Of a stretch of 64,000 nucleotides of DNA, positions 8,773-18,269 are shown piece by piece. The stretch covers positions 558,001-622,000 of the forward strand of contig NZ_FNVQ01000002.1 in the NCBI RefSeq assembly GCF_900108065.1, in the 5' to 3' direction. Within the stretch, counting starts at the first letter, position 1; each line of letters begins with the position of its first letter. The position numbers were made by a program, and so were the translations under genes. The DNA comes from Marinobacterium lutimaris. GTDB lineage: Bacteria > Pseudomonadota > Gammaproteobacteria > Pseudomonadales > Balneatricaceae. The notes beneath the pieces were generated by a model. The model was not told the origin of the DNA. It searched no databases and saw nothing but the letters and a program-made list of their open reading frames with translations.

Positions 8773-9309
8773 TCAGCCCGCTACGGCTCCGCGGCTGGCG
8801 TTATCGGGCGAGGAGATTGTCCGGCCCTGCCACTCAAAGTGAATAGGCCAGAGCTTCTGCGCACTGTCATAGGAGTGCCAGAGTTCAGCGAAGGTCTGCT
8901 TTTCTACCGGGTGTGCAACTTCGGGCACCAGCTCAGCCAGTGGCCAAAGCACAAAGGCGTTACGCAGGATCTCTGCGCGCGGCAGTTGAACCTTATCGAA
9001 GTGCCCCACCTGTTCGCCATAGGTAAGAATATCGATATCCAGCGGCTGCTCCACCGGCTTGCCACGACGGATACGACCAAAACTGTCTTCCAGACATTTA
9101 AGCCAGGTGGATAACTCAGCCAGCGGCCAGTCGGTGTCGATAGCCACCGCGAGATTGAAATAGTTGTCGCCGGTGCAGCCCACCGCTTCACTCTCAAACA
9201 CGCGGGATACACGGATAGAACCAAAGGCCTCGACCAGGGCATCCAGGGCATCGGACAGGTTGGCGTGGCGGTTCTGGTTACTGCCAAGCCCGAGCAGCAC
9301 ACTGGTCAT
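8773..9309 (-). CDS. folK: 6-hydroxymethyl-dihydropterin pyrophosphokinase
   Basis: A 178-residue HPPK that transfers pyrophosphate from ATP to 6-hydroxymethyl-7,8-dihydropterin in folate synthesis. The N-terminal LLGLGSNQNRHANLSDAL and the signature EQPLDIDILTYGEQ (Asp pair for two Mg ions) are clear, as is the PRAEILRNAFVLWPLAE substrate loop. It is somewhat longer than E. coli FolK (159) owing to a C-terminal extension. Its ATG overlaps the folB stop (TGATG), so folB-folK form a two-gene operon on the minus strand. It converges with cca, with only 4 bp between stops. Confidence 0.95.
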   Translation of the reverse strand: MTSVLLGLGSNQNRHANLSDALDALVEAFGSIRVSRVFESEAVGCTGDNYFNLAVAIDTDWPLAELSTWLKCLEDSFGRIRRGKPVEQPLDIDILTYGEQVGHFDKVQLPRAEILRNAFVLWPLAELVPEVAHPVEKQTFAELWHSYDSAQKLWPIHFEWQGRTISSPDNASRGAVAG

Positions 9310-9665
9310 CAGACAGCTTCGCCCCGCTCGATTTTAACGCCTACACTCTGGGCTTCGCCCACCGCTCCGGGCTTGCTCAGCTCCAGCCGCAACCAGGGCA
9401 CGGAGAACTCGCTGCGGATCAGTGTTGCGATCTGCTCTGCCAGCGTCTCGATCAGTAAACAGCGGCTCGCCTCGACATGGGCGATGATCCGCTGAGAGAC
9501 GCTCTTGTAGTTCAGTGCGGCCTCTATATTGTCACTGGCCGCCGCTTCCGCGATACTCCAAGCCATCTCTAGATCGATCACCAGCTTCTGAGGCGCCCTG
9601 CGTTCCCAGTCATAGATACCGATGACCGTTTGCACCTCTAAGCCACGAATGTAAACTTTGTCCAT
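9309..9665 (-). CDS. folB: Dihydroneopterin aldolase
   Basis: A 118-residue protein of the FolB/tunnelling-fold family, which converts dihydroneopterin to 6-hydroxymethyl-dihydropterin, the substrate of FolK encoded next. VYIRGLEVQTVIGIYDWERR, then APQKLVIDLEMAW and LNYKSVSQRIIAHVEASRCL, give the usual order, including the catalytic Tyr/Glu/Lys region; the C-terminus is LELSKPGAVGEAQSVGVKIE. It is translationally coupled to folK and divergent from plsY, 25 bp away, an arrangement common in gammaproteobacteria. Confidence 0.95.
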   Translation of the reverse strand: MDKVYIRGLEVQTVIGIYDWERRAPQKLVIDLEMAWSIAEAAASDNIEAALNYKSVSQRIIAHVEASRCLLIETLAEQIATLIRSEFSVPWLRLELSKPGAVGEAQSVGVKIERGEAV

Positions 9666-9690
9666 CTTTTAACCTGGAGAATTCTGTGGG

Positions 9691-10281
9691 ATGCCAGAAC
9701 CCCTGACATCGACAGCTACACTGCTCGTCGGGCTGGGTTACCTCTTAGGTTCCATCCCCACGGCCGTGTTGGTGTGCAACTCTATGGGCATCGCCGACCC
9801 CCGTCAACAAGGCTCGCGCAACCCCGGCGCCACCAATGTTCTGCGTATCGGCAGCCCGTTTGCCGCCGTACTGACGCTACTTGGTGATATCGGCAAAGGC
9901 GCTGCCGCCGTGGGCGCAGGCATCCTCGCCGAACTCGAGGCGACTCATCTTGCGCTGTGTGCGCTAGCCGCCGTCGTGGGCCACCTCTACCCGGTTTTCG
10001 CGATCCGTGAAGGCGGCAAGGGTGTGGCCACAACGCTCGGGGGCTGCCTGGTACTCAGCCCAGCCCTGGCGCTGGGCCAGGTGACCAGCTGGCTGCTGAT
10101 CTTCCTGACCACCCGCATCTCTTCACTGGCCTCGGTCATGACGGCGATACTGACACCGCTTTATGCCTGGTTCCTGCGGCCCGAGATGCTCGGCACTCTG
10201 ACGCTGATTTCACTGTTACTGATCGGCCGTCATGCCCGCAATATCCGCAACCTGATCAGTCACCACGAACCCAAGCTTTAA
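9691..10281 (+). CDS. plsY: Glycerol-3-phosphate acyltransferase PlsY
   Basis: A 196-residue polytopic inner-membrane enzyme that acylates glycerol-3-phosphate from acyl-phosphate, the first step of phospholipid synthesis. The three PlsY loops are visible: GYLLGSIPTAVLVCNSMGI near the N-terminus, QGSRNPGATNVLRI (~37-50) and GHLYPVFAIREGGKGVATT (~93-111). Five hydrophobic segments are spaced through the protein. It is divergent from folB. A REP element lies in the gap to the converging tsaD gene. Confidence 0.95.
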   Translation: MPEPLTSTATLLVGLGYLLGSIPTAVLVCNSMGIADPRQQGSRNPGATNVLRIGSPFAAVLTLLGDIGKGAAAVGAGILAELEATHLALCALAAVVGHLYPVFAIREGGKGVATTLGGCLVLSPALALGQVTSWLLIFLTTRISSLASVMTAILTPLYAWFLRPEMLGTLTLISLLLIGRHARNIRNLISHHEPKL

Positions 10282-10305
10282 CATCGCTATCAGCGCAGGG
10301 GTCAT

Positions 10306-10333
10306 GGTAGGAGCGGCGACCCCGTCGCGATTA
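10306..10333 (+). repeat. REP palindrome, subtype A
   Basis: ggtaggagcggcgaccc followed by cgtcgcgatta, an imperfect palindrome headed by GTAGGAG, lying between the convergent ends of plsY and tsaD. Same family as 2771-2800, 11589-11617, 20798-20823 and 46724-46744. Confidence 0.75.
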
Positions 10334-10429
10334 ACCGCCGCTATGTCTAGTGACTCTTATATTAGTCAACGCTGCGGTAACACACCCGGGCACCCGCGAC
10401 ACCTTTAACGGCTAATGCGACCCTGGCGA

Positions 10430-11458
10430 TCAGATCGCCGGCAGGGTATCCATCGGCCAGCGTGGGCGGGCAAGAATGGTCAGATCGCTCTCCTGACCCG
10501 CCAGCAGACGCTGGCAACCGGCGTAGGCGATCATCGCACCGTTATCGGTACAGAATTTCGGCCGGGCATAAAACAGCTGGGCGCGCTCTTTTTTCATCAC
10601 CGCCTCGAGCTTTTCACGCAGGCGGGCGTTGGCGCTGACACCACCGGCGATCACCAGCTGACGGTAACCGGTTTGCTGAATGGCGCGGCGACACTTGATC
10701 GCCAGGGTATCCACCACCGCTTCTTCAAACGCGGCTGCGATATCGGCGCGGGTCTGGTCGTCGATGTTTCCAGCTCCATCCCGGTTCGCGTTGGTAGTAT
10801 TGAGGGTAAAGGTCTTCAAACCAGAAAAGCTGAAATCCAGACCCGGACGGTCTGTCATAGGACGCGGGAAGGTAAAGCGGCTGCGGTCGCCCTGCTGAGC
10901 CAGCTTGGCAACCAGCGGGCCACCGGGATAATCCAGGCCCAGCATTTTCGCAGCCTTATCGAACGCTTCGCCAGCGGCATCATCCAGGGACTCCCCCAGA
11001 AGAGTGTAGCGGCCGATCCCTTCGACCTGCACCAGCTGGGTATGACCACCGGAAACCAGCAACGCCACGAAGGGAAACTCCGGTGGTGTTTCTTCCAGCA
11101 TCGGTGCCAGCAGATGGCCTTCCATATGATGAACAGATACGGCTGGAACGCCGAGGGACAGTGCCAGCGCGCGGCCAGTGGATGCACCCACCATCAGTGC
11201 GCCGATCAGACCCGGGCCCGCTGTGTAAGCGATGGCATCTATATCGGTAAGGCCCAGTCCAGCTTCGGTCATCACCTCGCGAATCAGCGGGATCAGCTTG
11301 CGGACGTGATCGCGGGATGCCAGTTCAGGCACCACGCCACCGTATTCAGCATGCATCGCCACCTGTGAATAAAGCGCATCGCCCAGTAGACCTTTTTCAC
11401 TGTCATACAGCGCAACACCGGTTTCATCACAGGAGGTTTCTATCCCCAGTACTCGCAT
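10430..11458 (-). CDS. tsaD: tRNA N6-threonylcarbamoyladenosine transferase TsaD
   Basis: A 342-residue ASKHA-fold protein that, with TsaB, TsaC and TsaE, makes t6A37 in ANN-decoding tRNAs. The start [19 protein letters not shown], the metal motif [13 protein letters not shown] (~110), [11 protein letters not shown] (~135) and the C-terminal [16 protein letters not shown] are canonical. The open frame extends upstream to 11521, but the ATG at 11458 starts at the conserved first strand, has AGGCGAG in front and gives the family length (337 in E. coli). It is divergent from rpsU, the common arrangement in gammaproteobacteria. Confidence 0.95.
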   Translation of the reverse strand: MRVLGIETSCDETGVALYDSEKGLLGDALYSQVAMHAEYGGVVPELASRDHVRKLIPLIREVMTEAGLGLTDIDAIAYTAGPGLIGALMVGASTGRALALSLGVPAVSVHHMEGHLLAPMLEETPPEFPFVALLVSGGHTQLVQVEGIGRYTLLGESLDDAAGEAFDKAAKMLGLDYPGGPLVAKLAQQGDRSRFTFPRPMTDRPGLDFSFSGLKTFTLNTTNANRDGAGNIDDQTRADIAAAFEEAVVDTLAIKCRRAIQQTGYRQLVIAGGVSANARLREKLEAVMKKERAQLFYARPKFCTDNGAMIAYAGCQRLLAGQESDLTILARPRWPMDTLPAI

Positions 11459-11533
11459 TCTCTCGCCTTTCCAATAACTGTTTTCAGTCGATTTTCGATC
11501 AACGTCGCGACCTGAAGTCATCAGGCGCTATAA

Positions 11534-11678
11534 CCAATCGGCGCGAAGGCGCGCCACCTGCAACGATAAGCATTGGGGCCGTTTCCCTGGTAGGAGCGAC
11601 GCCCCCGTCGCGATCACCCGCAGAGACTTCAATATCCGCCGTGCCAAACCCAATCGGCGCGAGGGCGCGCCTCCTACC
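11534..11678. repeat. Cluster of three REP palindromes (BIME-like) in the tsaD-rpsU gap
   Basis: Three elements lie in alternating orientation: 11534-11561 (subtype B, minus), 11589-11617 (subtype A, plus; ggtaggagcgacgccc then ccgtcgcgatcac) and 11649-11678 (subtype B, minus; cccaatcggcgcgagggcg then cgcctcctacc). The subtype B consensus, read in its own direction, is GGTAGGAGGCGCGCC then CTCGCGCCGATTGGG. Head-to-head REP clusters of this kind are bacterial interspersed mosaic elements. They fill most of the 387-bp gap between tsaD and rpsU; the rest holds the rpsU promoter. Confidence 0.75.
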
Positions 11679-11729
11679 AAGGACGGCAGCGCCGTTGGGA
11701 AATTCATTGGCGAGGAATTATCCCATCTC

Positions 11730-11758
11730 TTTACAGGGACAGCCAGCCTGACTACAAT
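11730..11758 (+). promoter_or_regulatory. Sigma-70 promoter of rpsU
   Basis: TTTACA (11730-11735), a 17-bp spacer and TACAAT (11753-11758), 87 bp before the rpsU start. Five of six bases match consensus at each box, with ideal spacing; probably the main promoter of the macromolecular-synthesis block. Confidence 0.75.
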
Positions 11759-11845
11759 TTGCGGCCTTATTCTCTACGCGCAGCCTTTGGGCCTTGCGAT
11801 GAGGGTAAGCCAAACCCAAAACCCATAGCTTAAAGGTGATTAATC

Positions 11846-12061
11846 ATGCCTAGCGTTAAAGTTAAAGATAACGAGCCGTTTGACGTAGCTCTGCGTCGTT
11901 TCAAGCGTTCTTGCGAAAAAGCCGGCATCCTGGCTGAAGTCCGTCGTCGTGAAGCTTACGAAAAGCCCACCACTCAGCGTAAGCGTGCTGCAGCTGCTGC
12001 TGTTAAGCGTCACGCCAAGAAAGTATCTCGCGAAAACGCTCGTCGCGTTCGCCTGTACTGA
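11846..12061 (+). CDS. rpsU: 30S ribosomal protein S21
   Basis: A 71-residue, very basic protein of the small ribosomal subunit, starting [20 protein letters not shown] and ending [16 protein letters not shown], nearly identical in layout to E. coli S21. AAGGTGA lies seven bases before the ATG. It is the first gene of the conserved rpsU-(yqeY)-dnaG-rpoD block that couples ribosome, replication and transcription initiation factors. Confidence 0.98.
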   Translation: MPSVKVKDNEPFDVALRRFKRSCEKAGILAEVRRREAYEKPTTQRKRAAAAAVKRHAKKVSRENARRVRLY

Positions 12062-12125
12062 TCGATCTGCTGAAATAGCAAACTACTTGTAATCGATACC
12101 CGACCTTCGAACACAGGAAACCGCA

Positions 12126-12569
12126 ATGTCTGATCTCAAAGCGCAAATTACCGCAGCGATGAAAGACGCCATGCGTGCCAAAGACAAGGCCCGCCTCGGC
12201 ACGGTTCGCCTGATTCTGTCCGATATCAAACGCATCGAGGTTGATGAACGCATCGAACTCGACGACGAACGGGTACTGCAGGTGCTGGACAAAATGGTCA
12301 AGCAGCGCCGCGATTCGATTGCCCAGTACCTGGCGGCTGAGCGCCCGGAACTGGCGGACAAGGAGCAGCAGGAGTTGGAGGTGATTAAAACTTTCCTGCC
12401 GCAGCCTCTCAGTGATAGTGAAATTAACGAGATCCTGGATCAGGCGATTGCCGAAACCGGCGCCGCCTCAATGGCCGACATGGGTAAAGTGATGGGCGTT
12501 ATCAAGCCCAAACTCCAGGGCCGTGCCGATATGGGCCAGGTATCCAAACTGGTAAAAGCGAAGCTCTGA
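12126..12569 (+). CDS. GatB/YqeY domain protein
   Basis: A 147-residue protein of the YqeY family, related to the tail domain of the GatB amidotransferase subunit. MSDLKAQITAAMKDAMRAKD, KTFLPQPLSDSEINEILDQA and MADMGKVMGVIKPKLQGRAD are the family hallmarks. Its biochemical role is not established; a tRNA-related function is suspected from the GatB homology. AGGAAA precedes the ATG. It sits between rpsU and dnaG, as in many Pseudomonas-like genomes. Confidence 0.92.
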   Translation: MSDLKAQITAAMKDAMRAKDKARLGTVRLILSDIKRIEVDERIELDDERVLQVLDKMVKQRRDSIAQYLAAERPELADKEQQELEVIKTFLPQPLSDSEINEILDQAIAETGAASMADMGKVMGVIKPKLQGRADMGQVSKLVKAKL

Positions 12570-12578
12570 CGCTAAGCT

Positions 12579-12605
12579 CTCGCTGCCAGAAGACAGCGAG
12601 GTTTT
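12579..12605 (+). terminator. Attenuator-like hairpin abutting dnaG
   Basis: ctcgctg (12579-12585) pairs perfectly with cagcgag (12594-12600) over an 8-nt loop and is followed by gtttt directly at the dnaG ATG (12606). The 3' arm contains the GAGG that would be the dnaG ribosome site, so the hairpin could reduce both transcription into dnaG and its translation. E. coli has a partial terminator in the corresponding rpsU-dnaG gap. Confidence 0.6.
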
Positions 12606-14552
12606 ATGGCCGGGCGAATCCCCCAATATTTCATTGATGACCTGCTTGCGCGCGTTAACATCGTTGACGTAGTCGACAGCCGCATCAAGCTCAAACGCGC
12701 CGGCAAAAACTACTCCGCGCTCTGCCCCTTCCACAAGGAAAAATCCCCGTCATTTTCCGTAAGCCCCGATAAGCAGTTCTATTACTGTTTTGGCTGTGGC
12801 GCCGGCGGTAACGCCCTCGGCTTTGTCATGGAACATGACCGACTCAGCTTTCCCGAAGCGGTGGAAGAACTCGCACGCCTGGCCGGTATGGAAGTGCCGC
12901 GGGAAAATGACCGCCCCGCCGATATCGCCCGCGAGAAACAGATCAAGAGCCAGTTTTCGGTACTGGAACAGGCCAACAGCTTCTACCAGCAGCAACTGCG
13001 CACCAGCGAACTGCGCGAGAAAGCGGTCAGCTATCTCAAAAACCGTGGCCTCACCGGACAGATCGCCGCCCGTTTCCAGATCGGTTACGCACCGCCCGGA
13101 TGGGATAACCTGTTCAGCCATCTGTCATCTTTGGAAAATGCGCAAAGCCAGCTCGAACGTGCCGGCCTGCTGATCCACAACGAAGAACGCGGACGCTATT
13201 ACGACCGCTTCCGCGACCGCATCATGTTTCCAATCCGCGATGCGCGTGGCCGTACCATCGGTTTTGGCGGCCGAGTGCTGGGCGATGACAAACCCAAGTA
13301 TCTGAACTCCCCGGAAACCGACACCTTCCATAAGGGCCGCGAGCTTTACGGCCTGTACGAAGCGCGCCAGATGACGCGGGACCTGAACCAACTGCTGATC
13401 GTCGAAGGCTATATGGACGTGGTCAGCCTAAGCCAGCACGGCATCACCTGGTCTGTGGCTACCCTTGGCACCGCGACGACGGAACATCACCTGGAGCGAC
13501 TGTTCAAGATCGTACCTGAGGTGATCTTCTGCTTTGACGGCGATAACGCCGGACGCAAGGCAGCCAAGCGTGCTCTCGATACCACCCTGCCCGTCATCAA
13601 AGATGGCCAGCAGGCTCGTTTTCTGTTCCTGCCTGACGGCGAAGACCCGGATACGCTGGTGCGCCAGGAAGGCGAAGCCGCCTTCACCCAGCGCGTCAGC
13701 GAAGCACTGCCACTGAGCGAATTTTTCTTCAAGGCACTGGCGGAAGACGCAGACCTGTCCAGCATGGACGGCCGCGCCCGCTTCAGTAACCAGGCATTGC
13801 CGCTGATTCAGTCGATGCAGCCAAGCCTGCTGCAGCAGATGATGATGGACCGAATCTGCGAGATCACCGGCCTGTCGCTGGAACAGCTTAATAGCGTCAT
13901 CGACCTGCACCGGGCCACCGAGCCGGCAACGCGCAGCGAGCCGAAACCACGCCCAGCCCCGCGCGAGATCCAGGGCTATGATGATATGCCGCCGATGGCG
14001 GACGAGCAGGACTATATTCCCACAGATTACCCGGATTACCACGACGAAGCACCCGGCTATCAAGAGAGCGCCCCTGCCGCACCGACACAGCGAAGCCGCC
14101 CTCGCACCGGCGGCTCTGACCGTTCGGTGAAGATCAACCTGGTCAGCAGCGCCATCTCGATTCTGTTGCACCACCCAGAGCTTGCTCCCGGCCAGTCAGA
14201 GGCCGCTGTTCTTAAGGGGCTGCAGGAACCAAACGTTGAGCTGCTGATCGAGCTGCTGGAATATCTGCAACAGACGCCGGGCGCGTCACTTGGCACCCTG
14301 GTGGTGGACTGGCAGGAAAACCCTCAGCGCCAGGCCTACCTGATGCTGCTGAACGAGATTGCTCATATGGAGCCGGTGCTGGGCAACATCGACCCCAGCC
14401 AGTTGCTGAGTGAAACCATGCAGCGCCTGCTGGGACGCCACAGCGAAGCACGTATCGACGAGCTAATGAAAAAACAGCGTCAGGCGCCGCTGACCACAGA
14501 AGAGAAACAACAACTGCAATCGCTACTGCTCAGCCGCACCCGGCCAGCCTGA
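12606..14552 (+). CDS. dnaG: DNA primase
   Basis: A 648-residue primase that makes RNA primers at replication forks with DnaB helicase. The N-terminal zinc ribbon has Cys40, His43, Cys61 and Cys64. The RNA polymerase core follows (RDRIMFPIRDARGRTIGFGG, ~200), then the TOPRIM domain (LLIVEGYMDVVSLSQHGI ~262, and VIFCFDGDNAGRKAA). Residues ~435-500 form a low-complexity, Pro/Asp/Tyr-rich linker, and the C-terminal ~150 residues are the helical DnaB-interaction domain. It is longer than E. coli DnaG (581), mainly through the linker. The hairpin overlapping its ribosome site suggests low expression. Confidence 0.97.
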   Translation: MAGRIPQYFIDDLLARVNIVDVVDSRIKLKRAGKNYSALCPFHKEKSPSFSVSPDKQFYYCFGCGAGGNALGFVMEHDRLSFPEAVEELARLAGMEVPRENDRPADIAREKQIKSQFSVLEQANSFYQQQLRTSELREKAVSYLKNRGLTGQIAARFQIGYAPPGWDNLFSHLSSLENAQSQLERAGLLIHNEERGRYYDRFRDRIMFPIRDARGRTIGFGGRVLGDDKPKYLNSPETDTFHKGRELYGLYEARQMTRDLNQLLIVEGYMDVVSLSQHGITWSVATLGTATTEHHLERLFKIVPEVIFCFDGDNAGRKAAKRALDTTLPVIKDGQQARFLFLPDGEDPDTLVRQEGEAAFTQRVSEALPLSEFFFKALAEDADLSSMDGRARFSNQALPLIQSMQPSLLQQMMMDRICEITGLSLEQLNSVIDLHRATEPATRSEPKPRPAPREIQGYDDMPPMADEQDYIPTDYPDYHDEAPGYQESAPAAPTQRSRPRTGGSDRSVKINLVSSAISILLHHPELAPGQSEAAVLKGLQEPNVELLIELLEYLQQTPGASLGTLVVDWQENPQRQAYLMLLNEIAHMEPVLGNIDPSQLLSETMQRLLGRHSEARIDELMKKQRQAPLTTEEKQQLQSLLLSRTRPA

Positions 14553-14836
14553 GGGTTCAGAAAACAAGGCAGGCGAAACGCGGCACAACGCGAACCTCAA
14601 GCAGTCACGTAAAAACCTGACCGCCAACGGCATCCTCTGCCGCTCTTGATTTCGCCGGCCCAGGCCCCACATAAAGATTAGGCCGGGGACCTGCCCTGAG
14701 GCACAGACCCGGTGGATCAAAGCAGTACAAATCTGCGTTTCCGTAATGCGCCAGCAAAGCAGAAATTTTGTTCTATTCTTTAACTGTTCGTTAGCCAATA
14801 CCTGACGGCAGCCGCAAACTCTTCTTGCATACAAAC
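14553..14836. other. Gene-free dnaG-rpoD spacer
   Basis: Together with the promoter that follows, this belongs to a 378-bp gap. No convincing coding frame, RNA gene or REP element was seen. Short GC-rich inverted repeats occur (ccggcc near 14657 with ggccgg near 14682), without a T-run. Confidence 0.5.
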
Positions 14837-14865
14837 TGGCCACAGAGGCGCAAAAACGCTATAAT
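14837..14865 (+). promoter_or_regulatory. Sigma-70 promoter of rpoD
   Basis: TGGCCA (14837-14842), a 17-bp spacer and a perfect TATAAT (14860-14865), 65 bp upstream of the rpoD ATG. It would allow rpoD to be transcribed apart from rpsU and dnaG. Confidence 0.6.
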
Positions 14866-14930
14866 GTCGCGCTTGATTCCACACTGCCATCAGTCACACC
14901 TTCAGCATTTACTCTTCAGACAGGGGTTCT

Positions 14931-16790
<1,860 letters not shown>

Positions 16791-16795
16791 AATAA

Positions 16796-16840
16796 AAGGG
16801 GCATCACTTCTTCAATTTGAAGCGATGCCCCTTATCTTTT
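16796..16840 (+). terminator. Rho-independent terminator after rpoD
   Basis: aaggggcatcacttc (16796-16810) pairs with gaagcgatgcccctt (16818-16832), one mismatch, with a short loop, then atctttt. Five bases after the rpoD stop codon. Confidence 0.85.
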
Positions 16841-16925
16841 GCAGGCTGCTGACTACCCGCCTTTCCTTTTAATTCAACATATTGCGCCCTACTCACCTCA
16901 CCGGTATCATTGGCGCTCTCGTTTC

Positions 16926-17002
16926 GGGCCTATAGCTCAGTTGGTCAGAGCAGTGGACTCATAATCCATTGGTCGCAGGTTCAAGTCCTGCTGGGCCCAC
17001 CA
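16926..17002 (+). tRNA. tRNA-Ile(CAU), lysidine-type
   Basis: A 77-nt cloverleaf: acceptor arm GGGCCTA pairing with TGGGCCC (one G-T pair), D-arm TAGCTCAGTTGGTCAGAG, anticodon stem-loop GGACTCATAATCC with anticodon CAT, T-arm GCAGGTTCAAGTCCTGC and encoded ACCA. The CTCATAA loop and GACTCATAATC context are those of the minor isoleucine tRNA (ileX type), whose C34 is converted to lysidine by TilS so that it reads AUA, rather than of a methionine tRNA. It lies between rpoD and the polysaccharide region. Confidence 0.93.
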
Positions 17003-17115
17003 CCTCCCCTTAGCCTCAAATACCCGCATAAAACGACTGTTTTTTCCTCTTATCCCTTGTCCAAATCCGGTGTAATCTGTATTCCAGAATGCCAGACGAT
17101 CATAAGGGAATATCG

Positions 17116-18183
17116 ATGCAGTCACCCGCCGACAGACACCCCGTAAGTCCCGCTAATTGCGACGATGAAATTGATCTGTTAGATCTGATCGAAGGTCTCT
17201 GGAAACAAAAGCTGCTAATCATGCTGGTGACGCTGCTATTCACAGTGGTCGGCGGCTGTTACGCGTTTTTTACCACACCGACTTACCTTGCAACCTCTCA
17301 GCTTATTCCACCTTCCACTAAAGACATTGATGAGCTGGAAAAGCTAAAGAACATCGATAGCTCCGGATCCAATTACACTACCGAAACGGTGTTCAGTTCT
17401 TTCCTTCTGACACTGCAGTCTAACGACGCTCGGAAAGCATTCTTTGAACAACCGGAGGTTAAGCAATACTTCCTTACAAAGGCCGGCAAAGACAGCATCC
17501 TGGCCTGGCATCTTTTCAACGAAGCGATCAGCATCAACACCGGTAAAGACAACAAAACTGCCAGCGTAAGCTTAGCGACAGACTCGCCCCAAAAGGCTGC
17601 AGAATGGACAAACGAATTCGTCAGCCTGGCCGCCGAACTGTCTAGCAACAAACTCGCAGCAGATCTGAAGGAAGAGATACAAACCCACATCGATAACCTG
17701 AAGCAGGAAATAAAGAACAGCAGGGTGAGCTACCAGTCTCAGATCGATACCGAGCTGAGTAAACTCAACGAGGCTCTCGGTATAGCACGGGCGCTCAATC
17801 TAACTGAACCGCTACGTACCGATTCTGTAATAGAGGGCCGCAGCGACATGATGGTCGATGAGATCCGCAGACTTTATCGACTCGGCTCCAAAGCACTGGA
17901 GGCCGAGATCGCCGCGATCGGTGAACGCCGTAAAAACGAAGTGTTTATTCCAGAGCTGAGTCGCCTTGAGCGAAACCTGAACCTGCTTGAGAAGCTCGCT
18001 GTGGATGGTCAAAATATTAAACCCGCCATCGTTGATCTGCAGGCACAGCCAAACGACAAACCGATCAAGCCCAAGAAGCTATTTATCCTGGCTCTCTCGG
18101 TTGTTCTGGGTGGAATGGCCGGTATCGTCACCGCGCTGCTGCGCATGGCAATTATTAACCGTAGAGAGAAGAGCGCTGACTGA
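17116..18183 (+). CDS. wzz: Wzz-type polysaccharide chain-length regulator
   Basis: A 355-residue inner-membrane protein with the two-helix Wzz layout. TM1 (LLIMLVTLLFTVVGGCYAFF) starts near residue 35, a ~260-residue helix-rich periplasmic domain follows, and TM2 (LFILALSVVLGGMAGIVTAL) is near the C-terminus. LDLIEGLWKQK just before TM1 is typical. Wzz proteins set the modal length of Wzy-polymerised glycans. There is no cytoplasmic tyrosine-kinase domain. The ATG at 17116 is preferred over 17089 because AAGGG lies eight bases upstream. It converges on the end of operon B and is the only chain-length gene seen in the window. Confidence 0.85.
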   Translation: MQSPADRHPVSPANCDDEIDLLDLIEGLWKQKLLIMLVTLLFTVVGGCYAFFTTPTYLATSQLIPPSTKDIDELEKLKNIDSSGSNYTTETVFSSFLLTLQSNDARKAFFEQPEVKQYFLTKAGKDSILAWHLFNEAISINTGKDNKTASVSLATDSPQKAAEWTNEFVSLAAELSSNKLAADLKEEIQTHIDNLKQEIKNSRVSYQSQIDTELSKLNEALGIARALNLTEPLRTDSVIEGRSDMMVDEIRRLYRLGSKALEAEIAAIGERRKNEVFIPELSRLERNLNLLEKLAVDGQNIKPAIVDLQAQPNDKPIKPKKLFILALSVVLGGMAGIVTALLRMAIINRREKSAD

Positions 18184-18269
18184 GGAATCTCTTCAGCGGA
18201 TAGCGTGACCTCGGTGAGTTACTTTCACTGTCGCTGAGCTATTAAATCAGAGCCTGGCAGACCCGAGAC

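Noticed and set aside
14657-14690. A GC-rich inverted repeat upstream of rpoD as a terminator after dnaG.
   Set aside because: The arms are only six bases, the loop is long and no T-run follows.
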